Below are positions 55,501 through 64,000 of a DNA stretch of 64,000 nucleotides, one piece after another. Position numbers and translations under genes: made by a program. Position 1 is the first letter of the stretch; every line of letters starts with the position of its first letter. The notes under the pieces were generated by a model that was not told the DNA's origin, did no database searches, and saw only the letters and a list, made by a program, of their open reading frames with translations. The DNA comes from Diphasiastrum complanatum (Eukaryota; Streptophyta; Lycopodiopsida; Lycopodiales; Lycopodiaceae), in NCBI GenBank assembly GCA_029204225.1, contig CM055107.1:23330678-23394677 (forward strand), read 5' to 3'.

Positions 55501-58500
55501 TCCAACAAAATCCACTACTGCTACAGATACTGTCCCTCAACGACATAAAAAAACAAAGAAACAAAAACATCCTGAGTTTGTTGCCATGTCAGGTGATAAG
55601 CGAAATCATAATAACGATGCAACTGAACTTAGTTCAGTTCCTTCAGTCACAGAAACGGAGTTGGTGAAGGGAGTGTGCAGAAGTATGAATGTCGTAGAGT
55701 CAAATGGATCACTCAATGCTAGCTCGGAAAACCTCCATTGCACAGGAATCTCCCAATCCATTAAATCAACATATGCAGTCGTCAGTGAAGTGCCATTTTC
55801 TGGTCTTCAGCATGACCTTAGCGGATGCAGAGATACAGGTAACAATTTCTCTTGTGCTCTTCAGCTTCAAACCAGTACTGTGGATGCAGTATGTAGAAGT
55901 GCGAGTTTTCATGATCTTAATTCTGATGAAGGTGCACCTGGGGTCCTGTGTAATGGAGCATTTTCTTCTACTCATCCTGAGATGAGTCTTCTGCCTGAAG
56001 AGAGGGATAAGCGAGAACAAATGAAACATAGAAGGAGAAAGGCTAAAGTTACTGAATATTTTGAGGAGAAGATGCAGATCAATGGGGAGAAAAGGGTTTC
56101 AAGGAAACGGAAGATTTATGAACCATGCATTAAGAGTTCAAAGGAAACTCAGCAAAAAACCAGGGGTATTAATACCCCAAATCTGACACCTAATCAGAAA
56201 AACTTCAACAGGAGGAGGAGAGAGATTGTCAAAAGGGCCGAAGTATGGGCAAGTCAAGCTGGTTTTCTACAAGTAATTGTCTTTTTATTCTTTTACATTA
56301 GGGCTAGATGTTTCTATTATCTGGTTAGACTGTCGAAGAGTTGTAGTTCTATGACTTTTATGATTATACGGTTCACTCTGCCAAAATTTCCGTGCAAGTC
56401 CATGTTGTTTACTCTCCCCCCTTGTGCTTCTCATTTTTGCACATGCATGAAATCTGTCTTCGTGTTGATCATTTTTTAAATATTATACAGCTTTTCCAAT
56501 GCACGTGCTCGATGAATTTTGTCATGATAATCTTTCTTGATGAAATGGAGATATTCATCATGACAAAATATTTGTAGGTGTTCTGAAAGCTGATACTTTC
56601 TAGTAAATAACATTGAGAAACAAGATTCCCCAAAGTCTACTCTACAGAGCATCTTTTGTGAAGAGCATTGGGTTGTTGATCGGATTTAAAAGACATCAGC
56701 GATCCCACTACTTGTATGTTTGTGTATGACATAACTTACTCTTGGGCACTAACAAAGTGGGGTAGGATGTCGTAGCATTTGATTAGTGCTGCATGATGGA
56801 GTTGATCGTCTTTGTGGGTGGACTCCCTAAGGTTGAAGATGGTATGCTTCCTTGTTACGTTGGGTATTATCCTAGGGACCTAGGATTTCGGAAACCCGTT
56901 CCGACCAAAATGGGCTGGAACATACTGTACTGTACGTTCCAGATTAAACTGGTCTAGAACATGATTAATTTTTTTTTCAAAATGCCTAAAAATCTAAAAA
57001 TGTATGCTTCTAGAATTTGCATGTGACTGCTGATTGCTAAAGGCAGAAAAGTTTTTCTTTTGGGTTTGGAATCTCATTAGGGCAGGCACACCACTGATCC
57101 TACAAAGTTTTTTGCCTGCCTTATAAATATCCATAATAATAATCATAGTTGCAGCAAATCGCGAATCTGGGGGTATAGCGATTCGCGAATCTCGATTTGC
57201 TGCCCAGAATCGCCAGAAAATAATATTCTATTTTTCAGAAATTTTTTGGGACCTGAAATGACCATTTTCAGGTTCATTTGAAGTCCAATTTTTTTTTTTT
57301 TGAAACTACTGAAATTAGACCTGAAACTACTGTAATCGTAATTGTCTGTTTTTGCTCTCTCTACTGATACCCATATTGCTTGGTTTATTTTTCTACAAAA
57401 AAAAAAACAGCGATTCTGGGCGAACCGCTGTTTTTTTTGACAGCGATTCTAGAATTGCGACTAGAATCGTTGGTGCTTCTATGATCCATATATTATTTTG
57501 TCACACAACAATAATCTTGGTATAGTTTAGCGCATGCAAAAAAGAAAAGAAAAGGTAGTACCTTGTTCTGTACGTACAGAACGTGTTCTGTTCCATACTT
57601 TCCGAACGGAATGTACCGAAGCCAAATGCTCGGAACGGGTATCTATGAGTGGAACGGTTCAATACAGCCACCTAAAGAAAAACATTGGTGCCTGCCCTAA
57701 TGAGTGGACAGTTCAATACAGCCATATGAAGAAAGACTTTTCTGCCGGCCCTAATGAGTAGTCAAACCTATATATATCATAGTTGTGCAGAATCGTGATT
57801 GTGGGATAAAACGTTCCCAGAAACGTGTTTACCAGAAACGCGATTCTGGGCACAGAATCGTTAAAAAAAAAAACAGGAGATAAAACTTTTTCGTCCTCCG
57901 CGCCAGTCATGGAGGAGGACATTGGAGCCACAATGAGCAACAGGGGGCGGATTTAGGCGAGTGAGCAGTCGGCATCCATCTACTCCTTGATTCGGAGGTG
58001 GTGCACATGGTTTCAGGGTTATTTGAGTTGTGTGGCGAGCGAAATCAATCAACAGGGTTTTTTGGTAAGTGTAGGCTTAGTTTTTTGAAAGTGTTTACAT
58101 TGAGTTGTAGGCAACGGAATCGAACAATGCCTTGTTTTAGACCACCTTTCTTCTTGCCCATGGTAATTCCTATAGTGTCAGTTTCAGCTGTTACGACAGG
58201 CCTAGATAGATTTGAATGCCACACTCCAAATGCATGTGTGTTTTTGCCGTTTTCGCAAAATGACCTGTAGATATCCTATTGAGGTGATGTCTGAGCCTAG
58301 ACTGCATTTCTACATGCCTACAACTCTTGCGACATTAGTTTCGTCCGTCATCGTCTGTACTGCAAGTTTTGATTGCCAAGCCCTAATTCCATGTATTTTT
58401 CGGGCCAACAGTGGAGTGTTGTATAAGCATCCGATTGGGGCATGTTGTAGGGCTACACTGCGTTTCTTCATGCCTGTAGAGACTCCTACGCTAACAACAT

Positions 58501-59735
58501 TAGCCCATTATTGCTCGTAGTGAAATCATCCAATGTCCCAATTCCATGTGTTTTCTGGCCCTCGCTTTGATATAATCTATAGGCATCCGATTGTGGTTTG
58601 ACTTGGGGCAATTGGTATGTTTCTCCAAGCTTAATAGAATGACTGGGATGTATGCTCTGATAAGTAAAAAGCTATGCAATGTTCTCAACTTGATTCATTG
58701 GAATTTGATGGTGATGCTTGTCACAATTGTTGTTTGCAATTCAATGCAATATATTTTTCTTGTATTGAACACTTGCATGTTTATTTCTTTTGCAGGTCTG
58801 ATTTCATATTGACACAATGTCGGTCGCCGGCCGAGTCTTTGGGCTGAGGTTGAACTTATAGAGGGGAATGTGGCTACACACCATGGCATAGGTGTTCGCA
58901 GACGGAGATGCTTGCATTCTGGTGGGGGGTTCTCACAGTGGGTAGGGCCATCCCAGGGTGTGGGACCATGGGCTCCTGATATGCAGGGGTGCAGGCCCAG
59001 AGGGAGACCTCCCTTGGGTAGAGGTAGGGGCAGTCAGAGGGGGACAGGGGGGGGGGGGAGAGAGGCAAAGGTGGGCAGGACCGGCATCAGAGCCAGAGGC
59101 TCACCACGGTGTATGGTTCCATTGGATTCATCTTCAGACACCTTGGATCACTAGATCTCAGACGATTCTGATTGTCATGAGGATGATGAGTCTTAATTGT
59201 ATATTACCTTTGATTATGTTCCTTAGACATCCATTATTGTGAAATTGAAATATTCAATGTGTGATTCATTCATTCATGAAAGCGAGAGAGTTGTCACAAG
59301 GATGGGAAGGAGTGGCGGATCGTGAGGACGACGATGAGGAGCAGAGATTCTTGATGAGGAATAGCGTGAGAGGAGAGAGAGGAGGGAGATAAGGTGCGTA
59401 TAGAGATAGAGATAAAGCGGATGTGTGAGTGAGGGAGAGGAGAGAGGGAGAAGGTTATAGAGATTGGAACTATAGACAACCATCAAGCAATCTTGGAGCC
59501 CTGGCGTCCCATACCACCATGCCTTATCCTTGACCCTCACCTACATCCTGAGGCCTAGAATATCGTCCTGACCTGACCACCAGTGGAAGAGCTTTCATTC
59601 TCCAGGAGAGAGAATGAATAACAAGCTCATGGAGATCCACCTCTATGACGGGATTGGTGAACAAGGGGAGAGTGTTGGTTTTCAGTTTTAGGGTTTTTAA
59701 GGGTTGTGGGATAAAAAATAGCCATAAAGTGAGGT

Positions 59736-59775
<40 letters not shown>

Positions 59776-62739
59776 TTCCATATGGATTAATATGTTTTTT
59801 GCTCTCTACACTGTACAAGTGCTTATAAGCAATCTCAGGTGCATTAGAATTGGTCAAACGCATAAGGTGCTAAATGCCTATAATTGGCTCTGAAACGACT
59901 GGAAACTCATGTAATCATTATCCTCTCATTTTCCTCTCTTTCTTGATATCCATATTTTATGCAATTTTTCTCCATTTAATTTTATTTTTTTTGAAAAAAT
60001 TAATACTTGTGAATCGCGACCTGCCAGCGAATCAGGGGGTTATGGTTCGGATTGCTGTCCAAATTGCGGACAGTGATTTGCTGCTGCAACTATGGTATCA
60101 TAGAACCTACGGTTCCCAGAACCGTGGGTTCTGGGAACCGTGGCAGGAACCGTACCACGGTTCCTTGAACCGTGGTACGGTTCACCTAAAAAATTAATCA
60201 ATTAATTAACTAATTAATATCCTAATCCCCCCCCCCCCCCCTCCCAAAAACCCTCATAGCTCGTTTTTTGACCCCTCTCTCTGTCAAAAAAAAATATAAT
60301 TAATCATGCCACGGTTCAGACGGTTCCCCATAAAAAAAATTGTGAACCGTACGGTTCACAGTACGGTTCTGAGAACTGTACTGAACCATTAACGGTTCAT
60401 TAATTCTATGTATGGTATATACCATACTTGCTTAGCGTCTCTAGAAATGCGTTTAGAAATGCGTTTCTGATTTAGGGGAGTGTTTCTCAGAAACGTTTGT
60501 TATTTTTTATTTTTTATATTTTTTTGGGCAACATGGGTGTCAAATTAAAGCATTAATCAAGGGCAGCACATGTATGTAGGTTGCCGAATGGTTCGGGTAC
60601 AATGTGGTCCAGTTTAGGTGCATCAATCCCTCTTAGATTCTGTCAATTCCTATTAATTTTTTAATCTGTTTTTTATTTCCTCAGCGATTCTGGATCCAGA
60701 AACGTGTTTCTAGAAACGGTTTTTCCGAGAAACACGTTTCTCAGCGTTTCTGAGAAACGCGTTTCTAGGCAACTATACTATATACACATGTTTAGTGTTT
60801 TTAAGAGGTTCTAAAATTTTGGTTTTAGAAGTCAAGCTTTAGGCAGCTAATTTGTATGTAACTTGGTTGCAGGTGACTGATGAGTGTGAGTCTTATAATG
60901 TGGTACAAGAAAATCACGTTGTCATCAATGAACGCCAGCGTGATGAGTTTGTAAAGGCCATGGTGGAGACATGTCGCAATAATCCACGATTGCGTTCTTC
61001 ATTTTTAGGTATTTATGCTTGTAAGGAAATGAGTTTTCAATGAAGTTTATCATTGGTTGAACAATACGTAACCTAAAGCCATTTTTTCCTTACAATTTGG
61101 GTTTATTTGGTACTGTAAGCTTTGAGGACAAAGACATGTATATTAATTAAGGGTTTATTTGTAGGCATCCATGTCATATGTAGATACATGGCTCAGCATA
61201 CCTAAAAAAACATCACTTGTGACATTTCTGGCCTAAAGTTGGAACCTGGCTTTTGCAGCACATTGGGCCAATTTGAAGTGGAATCTGGATTAGGATTAAT
61301 ATCCATTTTCAGATCACTTTCTCCTTGCTCTGGAAAGGGTTCCAAGCCATGAATTTGTTCAGAATAAAGTATCAAGAACAGGCAAATTGCACAAAACTTC
61401 AGTGAAACAGTAATTTACCACAGAAGAAAAAATAAGGATTGTTTATAAGCTGCACTGCATTGTTCCCACTAAAAAATATGCTGAGTTGAGTTGATTTTGC
61501 CTAATTTGTAGGATCTAAATGCTCTTGCTCTCTAGCAGTTGGACACATGCCTTTAGCTGGGCTATTTGCAGTTACTAAAACCAGTTGACCTGTTAACATT
61601 TCCATTTTGAAGACATCAAGCTGTAAAATAGGTCTTGGAGCTATTAAACCTGTATTACGGACTTTTAGGACCTTAGAAGAAGAACAATAAATATTGGTTT
61701 TACCTGCCCGAATTCTCTCATAAAAACTGAATGCTTAATGCAATAGAACATACCGAACACCTTGTTATCAAAAGGTTTAGTTTCTAACATGGAATTTGCG
61801 TGATTGTAACCAAAGATTTAAAAGCTTGTCTGAAAGAATTAGCATGCACTGCAAGTGCAAGGACACAAGGTGTCATATAAGTTTACGCGTGGCAGTGGCT
61901 TAGTGGATTGAAGGATTCTGATTTAGAAGTCACTATTTTGCTTCCGTTGGATGCATGTTTTTCAGGCATTTAGAAACAATGGCTTGGAATTCGGATAAGT
62001 AATATTTGATTTTTTATCAATGTGTTCCAGGCTCAGTGAAGGCTATAGCGCATCTTGGTTTGCTACAATTACCAGCAACAGACCTACTTGCCCAGGTAAA
62101 AGCAAGATCCTCTGCGTACTACTAGGTTTGATATGAAAGTTGGGGTAAAGTTTTGTAGCTTTTGGAGAAAAATACAGTCTTGTTTGAGCTCGGTAAATTG
62201 CTTGCACCTGACTATGAACAGGAGTTTCGAGGCTTTTGCAATACAATGAAAGGCATTCAAAGAAACTGCTGAAGGATTCAATCTAGAAAGTTTTCTACAT
62301 GCAATTACTGAAAGTTATCAGATGTCCATTTTCTGTGTGTAAATTCTCTGATACAGACTTCGTGCAAAGAAGCAGAGGATGTTATCAAATCTTGGGATCA
62401 AGTTAGCAATGGGTCCTCTCCACTTGCTGCTGCATATACAACTTTTTTCAAAAGTGTTGATAATGTATGTCAAAATTGTTTCATTTCTTTCAGTATATCA
62501 CTTTCTTGACATTGCATTTTTTAGTGTTTTACTATGTTATGTTTTGTTTCTATCAGAATGCTTATTGTGTGTTCAATGCAATTGACCAGCTTCATGGAGC
62601 AGGTCCGAGGATCTTGCCTTGCTTATCATCTCTTCAAACTCCCTGGTCTTGCCATCTAAACCAGACAGGAGAGGAAATATTGGATGTCCAGCTACCAAAA
62701 TTCAGTACAGCTGGGTTACGAATTGGTGAAGGGTCATGA
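52565..62739 (+). CDS. Large Lys/Arg-rich repeat protein, 5 exons, about 1399 aa, family not recognised
   Basis: Predicted exons 52565-56272, 60873-61008, 62031-62095, 62357-62464 and 62557-62739: 4200 nt, phases consistent, all GT-AG. Residues 62-595 are eight repeats of about 71 aa (SEG..VVDD.NSAQHLEEH, DSSRRHERRKKKKAG, KQLLHN.SLGEE); residues 596-740 are five repeats of 29 aa derived from the middle of the long unit. The RRHERRKKKK clusters suggest a nuclear protein. Residues 741-1150 are Ser-rich and low in hydrophobics. A basic stretch (KHRRRKAKVTEYFEE, RRRREIVKRAEVWA, about 1160-1236) leads into a compact C-terminal helical domain made by the small exons (NERQRDEFVKAMVETC, LRSSFLGSVKAIAHLGLLQL, HGAGPRILPCLSSLQ). 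I do not recognise the domain. The start at 52565 is tentative (see the upstream ORF). Confidence 0.75.
52748..54784 (+). repeat. Coding tandem repeat, 8 x about 213 bp then 5 x 87 bp
   Basis: In-frame repeats of 68-71 codons (eight, the last cut to 42) followed directly by five 29-codon units. Unit lengths stay multiples of three. The short unit equals the HLEEHDTENGDSS..KAGKKS part of the last long unit. Confidence 0.9.
57080..57697. mobile_element. Candidate MITE with GGGCAGGCAC termini
   Basis: GGGCAGGCAC at 57080 and its exact inverse GTGCCTGCCC ending at 57697 bound 618 bp, flanked by TA on both sides. The inverted match extends outward to 15 bp (57073-57087 and 57690-57704). No transposase inside. 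The right terminus is also part of a 54-bp tandem duplication (57646-57754), which weakens the case. Confidence 0.35.
57151..57203. repeat. Inverted repeat with GATTCGCGAATC core
   Basis: Arms GCAGCAAATCG (57151-57161) and CGATTTGCTGC (57193-57203) enclose a perfect 12-bp palindrome GATTCGCGAATC (57180-57191). Confidence 0.85.
57646..57754 (+). repeat. 54-bp tandem duplication
   Basis: TGAGTGGAACGGTTCAATAC at 57646 and TGAGTGGACAGTTCAATAC at 57701 start two imperfect copies, each ending GCCCTAA. Confidence 0.8.
58150..58610 (+). repeat. Degenerate tandem repeat of about 158 bp
   Basis: Shared words recur in order: AATTCCATGT.TTTT..GGCC, GCATCCGATTG and ACTGC.TTTCT.CATGCCT, at roughly 58225, 58385 and 58540. 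Strongly diverged. Confidence 0.55.
59739..59773 (+). repeat. (GA)n microsatellite in intron
   Basis: About 17 uninterrupted GA dinucleotides. Confidence 0.9.
60111..60183. repeat. Two adjacent perfect hairpins
   Basis: Hairpin 1: GGTTCCCAGAACC (60111-60123), loop GTG, perfect inverse (60127-60139). Hairpin 2: GAACCGTACCACGGTTC (60147-60163), loop CTT, perfect inverse (60167-60183). Arms of 13 and 17 bp with 3-bp loops. Confidence 0.95.
60410..60427. repeat. Perfect 18-bp palindrome
   Basis: GTATGGTATATACCATAC reads the same on both strands. Confidence 0.95.
60695..60766. repeat. AGAAACG palindrome cluster
   Basis: Several copies of AGAAACG and CGTTTCT alternate, including the perfect palindrome AGAAACGCGTTTCT (60753-60766) and the near-palindrome GAGAAACACGTTTCTC (60727-60742). 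Similar words lie at 60443-60500 and 57817-57870. Confidence 0.9.
61009..62030 (+). other. Intron 2 of the large gene
   Basis: About 1 kb with donor TTTTAG/GTATTT and acceptor GTTCCAG/GCTCAG. It splits a Gly codon. No repeat or ORF of note. Confidence 0.65.
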
Positions 62740-64000
62740 TCACTCTGTAGCTCTGCCACTCTCCTGATCATACAGCGATTAAACACTAAGTTGTCATTGA
62801 TCTTTGTTTCACATCAAAATTTTACGGGCTCTAGTTACAGGTATTTACTAGAGGATAACCAAATTCATGTCGTATACAGCTGTTTCATGATTAATGTCAA
62901 AGTTCAAAGCTCCCCATCTAAACTGACACATATATATTTGTTTTTTGCACTTGTGGTTAAACTTCATTATAGATTGGCACATGTATATTATAAACATTCA
63001 TATGGACGTTAAATCTCGGTATACTTAAACAGTTAAGGTGTCAATTTAGCACAAAAAGAAACGAAAGAGATGGCAGTTCATCCCATGCCATCCCATCTCT
63101 GGTCTGGGGGGTAGAGAGGGGGGGAAGAAGAGAGGGAGCAGGGCAGGAAGTTGTTCAGGTGGAAGGGTGGATAGGTGGGTGGGCGATGGAATTATAATTT
63201 ATTAACATCCTCGTAAAACCCTACAAGAACTCTGGGATGGCAAAAATCATCATATCACAAAAGAAACTTACATCTACAGTAGTAGCGAAAGTAAAGTCTT
63301 CATGACCCTACAAGGTCCATGGTGTGGCAAAAACCGTCATATCACAAACTGAACTTGCTTCTCTAAGTAGTAAAAATGAAGTCTTCGTCAGCTCTCACCA
63401 TATATGAATTGTATCATCAGCGAAGTTTTTCTCTCATGCTCTCTTAGCCCTACCAAAAACAGAAACATGCATGTTATCATTTGTAGATAGCTCTCCTCCC
63501 TATACATTCTACAATCTGCTTTCTAGATCCTAATGTCTATAATAAGATTGTCCAGTTGCTTAGCTAGCAAATGCAACGCAATATGTGACTTCACAGGTAT
63601 CATTTGTTGTATTGGTTGTTCCTACCAACAAGTTGTCATGTGGTGGGCACTTACGACAATACTAGATTTTTATCTTCAACCTCCAAGTTGCAAATCAAAC
63701 ATGAACATCCATCTTCCATTTTCTTATCTCTATTCATTGGATTTATCTATAGCCCAAGGAAACTCTCTTTGGGATGTGTGCCAAAGTTCTAACTACTATC
63801 TTTGTTTAGGAAAACTCCGTTAACACTTGCTAATATTGTCCCTTGGTTGCCATCATCATCGGACGATACAGTTGTCTATATGTCCATCTTTTATGCTTGT
63901 TTTTATTCGAGAGTTGACATAATAGCCCTAGTTTTTTTACATTGGAAAAGTCCCTTTCATAAATTTACTTTCATGGTAAGCCCCATTAAAGTTTATAATG
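62740..64000. other. Downstream of the large gene
   Basis: Presumed 3' UTR followed by intergenic DNA. A G/A-rich patch lies at 63103-63185. Small open frames show no recognisable domain. Confidence 0.4.

Larger units (their letters stand above)
56273..60872 (+). other. First coding intron of the large gene, about 4.6 kb
   Basis: Donor CAA/GTAATT, acceptor TTGCAG/GTGACT, phase 0. The following exons keep the frame, which supports it. Contents: a candidate small inverted-repeat transposon (57080-57697), tandem and palindromic repeats, a degenerate 158-bp repeat (58150-58610), a GC-rich patch (58880-59110), a (GA)n tract (59739-59773), and a C-run (60228-60241). Confidence 0.7.

Noticed and set aside
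58870-59154. Gly/Arg-rich open frame in the long intron
   Set aside because: Low-complexity GC-rich DNA with no conserved block, no splice support and a G-run; probably not coding.
63533-63823. Plus-strand 96-codon open frame near the window end
   Set aside because: Cys/Ser-rich composition without a known pattern. It overlaps another frame of similar length and has no upstream signals.

Overview
The window is plant nuclear DNA. It holds two apparently intact intron-containing genes inside a deeply nested pile of broken LTR retrotransposons. Evidence for a land plant: a chloroplast-type thioredoxin gene with a Ser/Ala-rich presequence, GT-AG introns with T-rich acceptors, Ty1/Copia elements primed by initiator tRNA-Met (TGGTATCAGA), and Ty3/Gypsy elements of the Athila/Tat type primed by tRNA-Asp (TGGCGCCGTTGCCGGGGA). 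I cannot name the species. Nothing bacterial (operons, ribosome binding sites, CRISPR) is present.

Layout. 1-1702: minus-strand Copia remnant. 1714-3582: minus-strand Tat-like gag, leader, primer site and LTR edge. 3583-5215: 5' end of a plus-strand Copia. 5216-10473: plus-strand Athila-like Gypsy (LTR, primer site, gag, two consecutive retropepsin-like domains, reverse transcriptase), fused at 10475 to a Copia RT/RNase H (to 11742). 12039-12995: minus-strand remnant of a DDE-like transposase family. 13009-20712: minus-strand Tat-like element (A1) with an extra ORF between integrase and LTR. 20713-23907: three tandem copies of a 0.96-1.12 kb unit that combines a Copia integrase scrap, a TATA box and a long (TC)n tract. 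24395-25140: Copia RNase H tail and LTR. 26262-27040: satellite-like repeats. 27075-29495: exons of an unidentified minus-strand gene, probably broken. 30629-32203: thioredoxin-like gene, 4 exons, 203 aa. 33165-37872: Copia fragments, one with an (AG)n tract in its LTR. 37873-48180: second Tat-like copy (A2), whose 3' LTR is split by a full-length Copia (38395-43528, target duplication ATATT). 48186-50700: mosaic of Athila-like and Copia pieces. 52565-62739: large 5-exon gene predicted at 1399 aa with a two-level internal repeat and a first intron of 4.6 kb.

The order of events can be partly read. Copia B entered the A2 LTR after A2 had inserted next to Copia G. A1 cut the transposase remnant. 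All retroelements seen carry stops, frameshifts or large deletions. The two host genes have consistent splice phases and no internal stops in the reconstructed exons. The most unusual items are the two-level protein repeat, the perfect palindromes in the long intron, the duplicated retropepsin, the transposase remnant and the tandem LTR-integrase units.
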